Source: Trueperaceae bacterium (lineage in GTDB: Bacteria > Deinococcota > Deinococci > Deinococcales > Trueperaceae). From it: DNA of 64,000 nt. The stretch is from NCBI GenBank assembly GCA_002707365.1, contig PAMQ01000003.1:1-64000 (forward strand), read 5' to 3'. Positions within the stretch are counted from its first letter, which is position 1, and each line of letters opens with the position of its first letter. This document shows, in pieces, positions 39,382 to 47,773 of the stretch. The position numbers and the translations under genes were made by a program. The notes beneath the pieces were generated by a model. The model did no database searches, had not been told where the DNA came from, and saw only the letters and a list, made by a program, of their open reading frames with translations.

Positions 39382-41409
39382 CTACGAATTTATTAGGGTG
39401 CTGCCCAAATTTCTTTGAAACAGGGCGTCTAATTTCGGTTCTCTTCCCATAAATTCAAAGAAAAGCGTCTTTGGCTTTTCACTGTTCCCGCGGGAAAGTA
39501 CGGAATCAACAAATTCTCGACCAGTATCTCGATTAAAAATCCCTTCCCGTTGAAATCTGGTAAATGCATCTGCATCCAAGACTTCGCTCCACTTATAGCT
39601 GTAGTATCCTGCCGCATATCCGCCAGCGAATACATGAGAGAACGCTGCTAGGAAATGATTGTGAGAAAACTCTGGCCGAATAGAAAAGGGCTCCATAATC
39701 ATTTGGGCGAACTGAATAAGGTCCTCGTCAGAATCGGGATCAAAACGAATATGGCAGGCGAGATCCACCGAACCGAAACTCAGTTGACGCATCTGAGCTC
39801 CAGCCTCCATGAAATTTCTCGCCGATATCATCCGGTTAAAGAGGGTTTTAGGTATTGTTTCGCCAGTCTCGACATTTAATGCAAATAAATCTAATGCTTC
39901 CCGCTCCCAAATCCAATTTTCCATTATTTGAGATGGCAATTCTACCCAGTCCCTAGCTACATTTGTCCCAGCACGGCTGGGTATTTCCACATCGGACAGT
40001 AGATGATGCAACAAGTGTCCGAATTCGTGAAATAAGGTACTGACTTCTCGATGGGTGAGAAGAGCTGGCTGTCCACTTTGAGGGGGGTTAAAGTTTGCTG
40101 CCATCAAACCCAAGTGAGGAGAAAATCCATCTTTGGTAGGACCACCGGTGATAAGGGAATTCATCCAGGCACCAGCCTGTTTAGATTCCCTAGGGAAAAG
40201 GTCTGTGTAGAATGATCCGAGAAAGGTTTTCGTTTCGTCGCGAACATCGTAAAACTGCACATCTGAATGCCAAATTTGATCATTTGCACGGGGTTCAACG
40301 ACAATACCAAAAAGCCGATGGCAGATCTCAAACAATCCCTGCAAAACATTATCGAGTGGAAAGTAGGGCCTTAGCTCTTCTTCGTCTAGAGAATATTTCT
40401 CTTGACGCATTTTCTCAATAAGATAGGCAGTGTCCCAGGGCTCTAGTTTTTCGATACCCTGACAAGACGCGTACTCCTCGAGTTTTGCAACTTCATCTTC
40501 GAAATAGGGTAAGGTGCGTTCGAAGAGTTTTTCCTCGAACTCCACTGCCGCGACTCCAGAACCCACCATGTTTACCTCGAGCCGAAATTCGGCAAAATTG
40601 GAATAACCTAAAAGACTTGCTTGCTCTCTCCTAAGTTGCAATATACGCCGCATAATACTCCGATTATCGTAACGCCCAGATGCGCCACGATTCATCATTG
40701 CCTCGTACATAGTTTGCCTAAATTCACGTCGGTCTGCATACCGCAATACTGGTTGAACTGAAGGAAGTTGTAAGGTAAACCGGTATCCATCTTTACCATT
40801 TTGCTCAGCCGAATAACGAGCGGCTTCGACAAACGAATCAGGAAGTCCTTGAAGTTGATCTTTTTGTCCAATCACCAAGTCGAAATCATTCGTAGCATCA
40901 AGTACATTTTCTGCAAATTGGGCCTGCAATGTGCCAAGCTCTATGCTTATTTCCTCAAATCTACTTTTTTCGCTTGGTGATAATTCCGCACCGGATCTTC
41001 GGAATTCTTCAATCGTTAATTCTAGATGCCTTTGTTTAGAGGCGTTTAGAGTTTTTGCTTCTTCTGTTTTTGTAAAGCTTTGAATAACCTGCCATAATTC
41101 TTGGTTCGTTCCTAGGCTTGCATAAAATTCGGAAAACTCTGGAAGAACCGTTCTATAAGCATCGCGAAGAGCGGGTGTTGTTGATACAGAAATAAGGTGA
41201 GCCGTTATTTGCATGGGCCTATCAAGTTACTCTTGAAGTCGCTCTAAAGCTCCTAGCGAGTTATCGTACGTCCTGGTCCTCGTGTCTTTAACAATAGATT
41301 CAAGGTGATTCTTTGCACGTTCTATCGCGTACCGAACTCCTGCTATAACATGGTCGGCCTTAATTTCTCGAAATGGAACCAAAAATTCTTTAGACAAAAT
41401 CGGGTTCAT
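39382..41409 (-). CDS. M3-family oligopeptidase (OpdA-like), interrupted by an in-frame TAA at 41227-41229
   Basis: Zinc oligopeptidase that trims peptides in the cytoplasm. The active site TLFHEFGHLLHHLL (HExxH plus downstream Glu in SRAGTNVARDWVELPSQ) and the C-terminal SYKWSEVLDADAF are intact. The N-terminal 60 residues (NPILSKEFLVPFREI) match the OpdA N-terminus and end ALERLQE, then TAA, then LDRPMQITAHLISVSTTP in the same frame, where family members continue without a break. Full span gives 675 codons, the OpdA norm (about 680). The residue expected at the stop is variable in the family, so Glu is possible but not certain. Confidence 0.88.
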
Positions 41410-41747
41410 AATTTTCCTTTCAACTATCTAAAGTGATCTAGATCACGTGGGGCAACTACCTACAGTTTACAAGGTGGATGCCATACCTATTTACCTCGTG
41501 CAACCGTTATTCGTTTTTATGCTATGAAAGCCTTTGCTGTGACCGAGTACCCTTCGACCGACAAAAGGCCTGGGTTTGGAGATCCGACTGTATTTTTTCG
41601 GTAAGGTGTGGCACAGCAAAGGCTTCCAGCCAAAAAGGCCCTGACGGTACTGTACGGGTCTAGTGTCCTGCGTTTACCCGTTTACCCTTCAAGGGTTTTC
41701 AGGGCTCGATGATACGATAGGGCTACAAAACGTAGGAGGAATGTAAA
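41410..41747. other. Intergenic region with structured element, upstream of trxB
   Basis: About 340 bases between divergent genes. It holds a long inverted repeat at 41528-41625 and a shorter one (GCCCTGA/TCAGGGC, about 41638-41706). A TACGAT box (41713-41718) and an AGGAGG ribosome-binding site belong to trxB. No credible small ORF. Confidence 0.5.
41528..41625. ncRNA. Candidate structured RNA with a 14-bp closing stem
   Basis: 41528-41541 is perfectly complementary to 41612-41625. The 70 bases between contain an inner pairing (ACCGA/TCGGT). The outline is that of a roughly 98-base folded RNA or a cis leader of trxB. Not recognised as a known family. Strand unknown. Confidence 0.35.
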
Positions 41748-42689
41748 TTGAGTCAGGAAGTTTTCAATACAGATGTCGTAATCATCGGTGGTGGACCCGC
41801 AGGTTTAACAGCGGGTATGTATACCGGCCGTGGCCAATTAGATACGATTATTTTGGAGAAAGGCCTCCCGGGTGGCCAAATTTCCCTTACGGATGAAGTT
41901 GAAAATTACCCTGGTTTTGACGAGATGATCACCGGTCCCGAACTATCTCAAAAAATGGTTCGACAGGCTGAAAAATTTGGCGCAAATATTGTTATGGACG
42001 AGGTATCAGCTCTTTCAGTTAAGACCGATGGAGGCTTCCTAGTTAGAGGCTACGACGCTGAGTACCATGCCAAAACTGTAATTTTAGCAACAGGCGCCAA
42101 CCCTCGTGCTTTGGATATCCCAGGGGAAGAAACGTACTTTGGACGGGGTGTTTCTACATGCGCTACTTGCGACGGATTCTTCTACCGCGGCAAGAGCGTA
42201 GTCGTAATCGGTGGTGGAGATGCTGCTGTTGAAGAAGGAATGTTTTTAACCAAATTTGCGGACACTGTTACTGTAATACATCGGCGGGACGAACTCCGGG
42301 CCAATAAGGTGGCGCAAGAACGTGCTCTGAACAATCCGAAAATGAAATGGGTTTGGAATACTATTGTCGAAGAGATTCTCGGCCAAGACGGACAAGTCGT
42401 AGGTGTTAACACCCGAAATGTCCAAACCGGAGGTACCGCAACAATTGACGCAGACGGAGTATTCGTTTTTATTGGTCATATTCCCAGTACATCTTATCTA
42501 GAGGGAGTAGTAGCTCTTAACCAAACCGGTTACGTAGAAGTTTCTAATGAAATCTATACCGATGTTGAGGGAATATTTGCCGCAGGCGATATAGCCGACG
42601 AAGTATATCGTCAATTATCGACGAGTGTCGGGGCGGGCACAAGAGCCGCAATGGCAGCTGAACGGTGGCTGGCCGAGAGGGAGTCTTGA
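41748..42689 (+). CDS. trxB: Thioredoxin reductase
   Basis: FAD/NADPH flavoenzyme reducing thioredoxin. The 313 residues show the FAD loop [18 protein letters not shown], redox-active [13 protein letters not shown] loop [15 protein letters not shown] and C-terminal [19 protein letters not shown]. Length and layout are those of low-molecular-weight bacterial TrxB. TTG start behind AGGAGG. The structured intergenic element precedes it. Convergent with the kinase gene. Confidence 0.96.
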   Translation: MSQEVFNTDVVIIGGGPAGLTAGMYTGRGQLDTIILEKGLPGGQISLTDEVENYPGFDEMITGPELSQKMVRQAEKFGANIVMDEVSALSVKTDGGFLVRGYDAEYHAKTVILATGANPRALDIPGEETYFGRGVSTCATCDGFFYRGKSVVVIGGGDAAVEEGMFLTKFADTVTVIHRRDELRANKVAQERALNNPKMKWVWNTIVEEILGQDGQVVGVNTRNVQTGGTATIDADGVFVFIGHIPSTSYLEGVVALNQTGYVEVSNEIYTDVEGIFAAGDIADEVYRQLSTSVGAGTRAAMAAERWLAERES

Positions 42690-42752
42690 TACTATTAAAC
42701 CCCTAATTGATGTTATTCATTCTCGTGATCAGTCACTTTTCCAACTGATAAC

Positions 42753-44222
42753 CTAATTAGGTTTCGCTTTCGAATCAACCTCGCCTGAGAATAACCCCAC
42801 CTGTTCATCATCTGATAAAAGAACGTCTATTACGTGATCAAGAGCTGTTGATATGGCTTCATCAAAATCAGACACCTCTAACACTGGGACACTAGCCTCC
42901 CGGGCTTGGTCTACAATGAATTGTTGTAAATACCGTATTTCTTCAAAATGGTCCAGATACCGCTTGGTACCCCTAGCGCCATTCTGCATATTGTTCCGGA
43001 GGCTGAAATGTCGGCGATGGGTTTCTTTTCCACGAACAGTCAAAACAAGTTGTATCACCGTTGCTTCCGTTTTAATTATTGGCGCAATCCCAGGAACAAT
43101 GTGGGCCCCTTCCATGATGACAGAAGTCCCTTCATAAACATTACGCTCTACAATACCGTTGAGAGCTGCTCCTAGCTGCCGAACTTGTTGCAAGAATCCT
43201 CTAACAACCCTAGTGCGTTGTGGTCGTAAATCCTCTGGCTCAGTCGGGAGCAACTCAGCTCGCCAAACATCGTAGCTGGAGCTGTGTAAGATCGGGCTAA
43301 GATGTTTCCCTATAAGGGATCTTAGGGCCTCTCTTACGGGATCAGAACCAACAATTCGCGGAATCCCTAGCCTATAACCTAGTTCAGCGGCAAATGTACT
43401 TTTACCAACGCCAGGAGCGCCCCCGATTAATACAATAATGGGCCGGATATGACGCTGAAGTTGGCTAATTAAGCTATACCTACGGCTAAACTCTGACCCA
43501 TATTCCTCGAGGAGGATGCCTTCAGTTTCTGATCGAAGTTCCGCTCGGGAAATGAACCGATCTTCCCTGTGCCCCAATTTTGCTTCGAGGACTCTTGCTA
43601 GATGGTGAGAAATATCAGGAGCTAACCCGGTAGCCATAAGAGAGCGAGCTAGAATTCCCCGGGAAAATGGAAAAGAATCCCCTTCAGATTCAATGATGCG
43701 AAGTTCCGCCAGGCTTGTTACACGACCCTCATATTGCTTTCTCGCCTCAATCCCATGTCGCATCTCTAAAATTTCCCCGACCTGTGATAGGTATTCCGAC
43801 CTTGGTATCTCCTCACGGCCACCTGAACGAAAAAATTGTTCTATGTAGGCGGCTGTTGAGTTAGACTCCTTAATGCCCATCCCTATAGAGTTCAGCTCTG
43901 CACTTAGAATGCGTTGTGAAAACTCCTCTTGTTGGTTTTGGTCCATTATCACGATTGGCACGAAAGGTGGGATTTGCTTACCAAGTCGTTCTGCAAAGTC
44001 CTGGCCTTCTGTTTTTTTGACTTTTTCTATTGCATAAGCCATCAGTTCTACGTGTTCAAGGCGTTTAGGTGCAATCCCGTTAAAGTGTTTTTCGATACTT
44101 TGACTAATCGTGATAGCCCGCTCAGTAGCTATTCCCACTGATTGCAAAGCCTCAATCATTCCCCGTGATGGAAATGATATTTCTTTGTCTGCAACGACCA
44201 ATCGTAATTTATGACTTTTCAT
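42753..44222 (-). CDS. 2-phosphoglycerate kinase with two ATP-cone domains
   Basis: 489 residues. Two ATP-cone (nucleotide-sensing) domains are visible: about 4-95 (VADKEISFPSRGMIEALQS) and about 170-245 (SEGDSFPFSRGILARSL). The kinase domain follows, with Walker A LIGGAPGVGKSTFA and VGSDPVREALRSLI, typical of the family that makes 2,3-bisphosphoglycerate in methanogens. Such a kinase in bacteria may serve compatible-solute or thermoprotectant synthesis; that is inference. Adenine-nucleotide control through the cones is likely. Starts with ATG after GGAGTCACAGGTGGT. Confidence 0.8.
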   Translation of the reverse strand: MKSHKLRLVVADKEISFPSRGMIEALQSVGIATERAITISQSIEKHFNGIAPKRLEHVELMAYAIEKVKKTEGQDFAERLGKQIPPFVPIVIMDQNQQEEFSQRILSAELNSIGMGIKESNSTAAYIEQFFRSGGREEIPRSEYLSQVGEILEMRHGIEARKQYEGRVTSLAELRIIESEGDSFPFSRGILARSLMATGLAPDISHHLARVLEAKLGHREDRFISRAELRSETEGILLEEYGSEFSRRYSLISQLQRHIRPIIVLIGGAPGVGKSTFAAELGYRLGIPRIVGSDPVREALRSLIGKHLSPILHSSSYDVWRAELLPTEPEDLRPQRTRVVRGFLQQVRQLGAALNGIVERNVYEGTSVIMEGAHIVPGIAPIIKTEATVIQLVLTVRGKETHRRHFSLRNNMQNGARGTKRYLDHFEEIRYLQQFIVDQAREASVPVLEVSDFDEAISTALDHVIDVLLSDDEQVGLFSGEVDSKAKPN

Positions 44223-44251
44223 ACCACCTGTGACTCCTTAAAGAAAGGCTA

Positions 44252-44827
44252 TCACAAGCAATGTGAAGTTCGTAGGATCCTCAGGAGATTATGTAAGATA
44301 CTAGCGGTAAATCCCCATATTTTTCTCTTTCCAACAGAATACGTGAATACTTCACGATCCCTACCAAATCTTTGACCAATTTCTACCGTGGGTTCTGCAT
44401 CAAGTAGTTCCTTTAACTCAATTCTGAACGCCTCAGATACTTCTCCGGGATTAAGTTTCAACACATCCTCTTTTTTTTGAATAGCTACAACTGGGGTCGC
44501 TACATAACCCGCAGGCGAACTTATGTCATCAAGGCGCCCCACGATTGACCCACACTCGATGTTTAGACCGATCTCCTCAAACGTTTCTCGCCTTGCGGCG
44601 TTAACAACTCCTTCGCCCTGTTCCACCTTTCCTCCTGGGAAAGCGATTTGGCCTGGGTGATTTGTCAAGTTTAGAGATCTAACAGTGAATAACACTTCCA
44701 AACCGACTGGTCCCAAGAGAATTGGGACAAGGACAGCAGCGCGCTGGAAACCGTCGACATGAAAGGTTTTAGGGGGTTCGTTCTTTATGTTTTCACGCAA
44801 ACTATTTACTAGTTTAGTTTTGTTCAT
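44252..44827 (-). CDS. Nudix hydrolase, CoA pyrophosphatase type
   Basis: 191 residues with the Nudix box GGKVEQGEGVVNAARRETFEEIG and, before it, the CoA-Nudix signature LTNHPGQIAFPGGK. It would cleave CoA or oxidised CoA to 4'-phosphopantetheine and 3',5'-ADP. It starts 13 bases after the mazG stop, in what looks like a house-cleaning operon (pgeF-mazG-nudix). No signal peptide, so cytoplasmic. Confidence 0.85.
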   Translation of the reverse strand: MNKTKLVNSLRENIKNEPPKTFHVDGFQRAAVLVPILLGPVGLEVLFTVRSLNLTNHPGQIAFPGGKVEQGEGVVNAARRETFEEIGLNIECGSIVGRLDDISSPAGYVATPVVAIQKKEDVLKLNPGEVSEAFRIELKELLDAEPTVEIGQRFGRDREVFTYSVGKRKIWGFTASILHNLLRILRTSHCL

Positions 44828-44840
44828 ATTCTAAACGATG

Positions 44841-45452
44841 TCACGACCCTGTAAGCTTCCGATTAATGATGTCGCGCAACTCCAATTCCGGATCTATCCC
44901 ATGTCGAACAGCAAGACAAACAATGGCCCAAAGATAGTCAGCCACATATTTCGGATCATCTTGATAATCGTTAAGGAGATCCTCGCTTTCCCTGCGTTCG
45001 TCCCATTTTTGGAGTTTGCAGATCTCGGCAGCTCGTTTTAAAGCTGGCAAGCTATTGGGGACCTCATTTCTTACTGGAGCCGTCCCCCGTTCTTCCCTTT
45101 TTATGGCCTCCCAATTAGCAACAACTTGATTAACCCCATTTACGTTTGCGCTTCCGAATACATGCGGGTGGCGACGGATTAGCTTTTCAACTATTGCCTT
45201 TTCGATTTCTGAATACCCGAACGTGCCCTCTTCTTCACCGATAACGGCATGGAATGCTATTTGGAGCAATACATCTCCAAGCTCCTCAACTATGGCTTCT
45301 GTATCACCATCGTAAATTGCATCCACTGCCTCAGCGGCTTCTTCTATTAGGTAGGAACGCAGGCTATCATGGGTCTGCCTTTGGTCCCATGGACATCCAT
45401 CCGGCTGCCGCAGCCGCCTAAGGATGCTCATAAGTTCCTCCATGGGATCCAT
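44841..45452 (-). CDS. mazG: MazG-family nucleoside triphosphate pyrophosphohydrolase
   Basis: Hydrolyses (d)NTPs to monophosphates, cleaning non-canonical nucleotides and affecting ppGpp. The 203 residues hold the MazG signature CPWDQRQTHDSLRSYLIEEA and metal-binding EEAAEAVDAIYDGDTEAIVEELGDV. A second, C-terminal helical repeat is shorter than in full two-domain MazG (about 260), so this is the mid-size form. Start ATG 12 bases after the pgeF stop, co-transcribed with it and with the Nudix gene. Confidence 0.9.
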   Translation of the reverse strand: MDPMEELMSILRRLRQPDGCPWDQRQTHDSLRSYLIEEAAEAVDAIYDGDTEAIVEELGDVLLQIAFHAVIGEEEGTFGYSEIEKAIVEKLIRRHPHVFGSANVNGVNQVVANWEAIKREERGTAPVRNEVPNSLPALKRAAEICKLQKWDERRESEDLLNDYQDDPKYVADYLWAIVCLAVRHGIDPELELRDIINRKLTGS

Positions 45453-45464
45453 GCTACCTTGAAA

Positions 45465-46220
45465 TTACCGTGGAAGTCGTACTAGCGCCCAATGCCTCCC
45501 AGTAGGGTTTCCGTCTCTACGGTGGGAAAAAAATGTTTCTTTATCACAGTGCGTACACATACCAGTGTTTTGGATTTTAGATTCCACCACTCCAGCTTTA
45601 ACCAATTGCAAAATATTTGCCGTCACCAAATCCAGATATATGCCCCTAGCGCCATCTTCTTGAAGGACCTTATCCCCAAAGGGAGCTAACCTAAACCTGT
45701 CCGCCACCTCCGGACCAACCTGATAACAGTTACCTGATATTCCTGGGCCTATGGCTACTCTAAGATCTGAAGGATAAGAACCATATCTTTTCGTCATGGT
45801 TTCGACAACAGATAGAGCAATGCCAGCTAGGGTCCCACGCCATCCGGCGTGTGCAGCTCCAATCACTTTTTTAACTGGATCATGCACCAACAACGGGTAA
45901 CAATCAGCCATGGAAATGACCAGCGTATTATCTGGCTGGTCGGTTACCATGCCATCAGCCCTCTCTACAAACCAATTAGGTTTGGCCTCTACAATACGAG
46001 CGCTGTGTATTTGGGAAAGCCCGCAAACATTATCTATGTCAGAACCAAACTGCCTTAGCACTCTATCTTGGTTCCTTTTCACAGACCCGGCTCCATCCCC
46101 AGTACTCTTGCTAAGGTTGAGGGTGCTATAAGGAGCCTGGCTAATCCCACCATTACGTGTCGTAAATGCATGCTCAGTGCCAAGTGAAGTTACGGTTATA
46201 AATTCAAGATTTTTTAAAAT
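45465..46220 (-). CDS. pgeF: Laccase-domain (YfiH/PgeF) purine/peptidoglycan editing protein with probable ATT start
   Basis: 251 residues. Zinc-site residues are present in HAGWRGTLAGI, GNCYQVGPEV and MCTHCDKETFFSHRRDGN. Family members act on adenosine/purine nucleosides or on mis-incorporated serine in peptidoglycan. The conserved N-terminus (HAFTTRNGGISQAPYSTL) lies upstream of the first ATG/GTG/TTG in frame, so that GTG at 46082 cannot be the true start. The only well-placed codon is ATT at 46218-46220, 6 bases after a GGAGGT site, before LKNLEFITVTSLG. An ATG-to-ATT change is equally possible. Operon with mazG and nudix. Confidence 0.87.
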   Translation of the reverse strand: MLKNLEFITVTSLGTEHAFTTRNGGISQAPYSTLNLSKSTGDGAGSVKRNQDRVLRQFGSDIDNVCGLSQIHSARIVEAKPNWFVERADGMVTDQPDNTLVISMADCYPLLVHDPVKKVIGAAHAGWRGTLAGIALSVVETMTKRYGSYPSDLRVAIGPGISGNCYQVGPEVADRFRLAPFGDKVLQEDGARGIYLDLVTANILQLVKAGVVESKIQNTGMCTHCDKETFFSHRRDGNPTGRHWALVRLPR

Positions 46221-46226
46221 TCTTGC

Positions 46227-46232
46227 ACCTCC
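46227..46232 (-). promoter_or_regulatory. Ribosome-binding site of pgeF
   Basis: GGAGGT on the minus strand, 6 bases upstream of an ATT codon. It decides the unusual start. Confidence 0.6.
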
Positions 46233-46324
46233 AATCGACTCTGGTTTGACGATGCTTTATAAAAAGGTCCACATCTACCATGTTGATACGAAGCCTCCTC
46301 CCGATTATAGTAAAATTTAACCTC

Positions 46325-46330
46325 TAAAAT
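46325..46330 (+). promoter_or_regulatory. -10 box of the small ORF
   Basis: TAAAAT, 5 bases before the TTG at 46336. Confidence 0.4.
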
Positions 46331-46335
46331 AGACC

Positions 46336-46458
46336 TTGATTTGGGAAACATTTAGCGAAGCCTTGGATGACCTGGGTTCACAAATTAGCCTGGTTTCTTC
46401 GGCTATAGGTAACCAAAACAGCTCTATTGTCGTTTATGTCAATCTGATTAACGGTTAA
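46336..46458 (+). CDS. Possible 40-residue small protein, leaderless
   Basis: TTG start 5 bases after TAAAAT, ending at TAA 46456-46458. The peptide begins (M)IWETFSEALDDLGSQIS and ends YVNLING. Composition is protein-like and the frame is clean. It is the only plus-strand gene between pgeF and trmB, both on the minus strand. No family known to me. The leaderless spacing matches other genes in the window. Chance ORF is the alternative. Confidence 0.4.
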   Translation: MIWETFSEALDDLGSQISLVSSAIGNQNSSIVVYVNLING

Positions 46459-46517
46459 CGTTTTGTACTAAGTAGTCATCGGAACTTGGATGTTACCTGG
46501 AAAAACTGAATTCTACT

Positions 46518-46529
46518 ATTGTGCACAAT
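46518..46529. promoter_or_regulatory. 12-bp perfect palindrome, possible operator
   Basis: ATTGTGCACAAT reads the same on both strands. It lies 4 bases before the inverted repeat at 46533-46574. Together they may form a regulator-binding or terminator region. Confidence 0.35.
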
Positions 46530-46532
46530 GTT

Positions 46533-46574
46533 CCGTGTACAGGGTAAATTTGACGATATTCACCCTGTACACGG
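46533..46574. repeat. 17-bp inverted repeat between the small ORF and trmB
   Basis: Arms 46533-46549 and 46558-46574 match with a single mismatch around an 8-base loop; the core CCGTGTACAGGGT is perfect. It lies 37 bases beyond the trmB stop. No T-run follows on either strand, so it is not a textbook terminator. Confidence 0.55.
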
Positions 46575-46610
46575 ATAGGTGATTAATAGTAATGCTTTTT
46601 CGCCTTTTTA

Positions 46611-47618
46611 TTAGTAGTTTCTTTCTAGTAATACGAGACTCGGAACGGCATCTAGCAACCATTCCGTTACCGCATGCACAGCGCCACGAACGGTAGGCGT
46701 GATAACTGGATCGCCAAAAGTCTCTAACCTTACAATAAGGTTCGAGTCAGGCCGCGGATGGGCTACTATAAGAAGCTGTTGTACTAGCTCAGGATCATTC
46801 ACTGTCACACGAAACATCCAACGAAACTGGGATACACCGATCGTTTTTGCAACTTCGTGGATTATTACGTGACCGTCAGCGTATTGCTGAATACTTTTTT
46901 CGAATGAAGCTGTTTCGTTACTAAGCGTTCCTTTAAGGATGGCGTGAGGCATGACCTTGACCCTTTCCAGGGAGGGGCGAGAAATTTGCTTGGCAATTCC
47001 ACGGTTTTCAAACTCCCTATAATAAATCGGCTTTCCGAGAGACGTCCATTTCTGGGCGTATTTAGTTCCGAACACCTCTTTCGGGGGTTCCGTTAGAATA
47101 ACGTCAAATAATTCCGTAGCCCGGACTTCTTCTTCAGCAGCAACAACGTACTCGAAATGATCGGTAGCAAGTTTAATTTTTGCAAGTGGCTTTAACCGAG
47201 AAGAAGCAGCCTCTAGAAATGAGTGTCTCAAAAGTCGATTCGTACGGTGCCGTTCTTTAGGCCAAGGATCAGGAAAGTTAATCGTTATGGAAGATATTTC
47301 TCCATGGCCAAACAAGTGCCACAACCCAAATTGCGCACCGACTTTAAGAAGACGAATGTTAGTTATACCTTCCCGTCTAACTCGCCGGGCTGCCCTATAT
47401 AAACTAGTTCCAGATATTTCCAGGCCCACGAAACGTGCGTTTGCTGCCGCTTTTGCTTGGTCAGTCAAGTATCGACCATCGCCAAATCCTACTTCCACAT
47501 GGAGGGGCCCTGAAAATCCAAATGCGTCTACCCAATCGACGGGGAACTTTTTCTTCCGCCATGGATAGAAAGAACGGGTACTGCTATCGTTTTCCCAGTC
47601 TTGTTTGTACAGCCCCAC
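46611..47618 (-). CDS. trmB: tRNA (guanine-N7-)-methyltransferase with a C-terminal extension
   Basis: Methylates G46 of tRNA. The first 210 residues are TrmB: SAM site VEVGFGDGRYLTDQA and INFPDPWPKERH, then ATDHFEYVVAAEEEV. At 335 residues it is about 115 longer than the usual enzyme. The extension (from about 225) includes YADGHVIIHEVAKTIG and an RVTVNDPELVQQLLIVAH-type stretch and may form an extra beta domain. GTG start; a TATGGT box lies 8 bases upstream, so probably leaderless. Confidence 0.88.
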   Translation of the reverse strand: MGLYKQDWENDSSTRSFYPWRKKKFPVDWVDAFGFSGPLHVEVGFGDGRYLTDQAKAAANARFVGLEISGTSLYRAARRVRREGITNIRLLKVGAQFGLWHLFGHGEISSITINFPDPWPKERHRTNRLLRHSFLEAASSRLKPLAKIKLATDHFEYVVAAEEEVRATELFDVILTEPPKEVFGTKYAQKWTSLGKPIYYREFENRGIAKQISRPSLERVKVMPHAILKGTLSNETASFEKSIQQYADGHVIIHEVAKTIGVSQFRWMFRVTVNDPELVQQLLIVAHPRPDSNLIVRLETFGDPVITPTVRGAVHAVTEWLLDAVPSLVLLERNY

Positions 47619-47773
47619 AGAGCCATACCATAACCTGCTTAGCGCAATTCAATGCCTTAGGAATCACAGATTAGTCCTTTACTGTATTTACCTTAGGTTT
47701 ATTTTGTACCCCGCAAGGCTCGCGAAACACGGTTTGCCTAATTGTTCGGGATCAACAAAACAGGAGGTATCGT

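Noticed and set aside
46258-46282. ATG at about 46282 (minus) as the pgeF start
   Set aside because: It is in a different frame and its frame ends at a TGA shortly after; it would need a frameshift in the A-run near 46211-46219.
46336-46458. A frameshifted piece of pgeF
   Set aside because: It lies on the opposite strand and beyond the pgeF start; no PgeF similarity.
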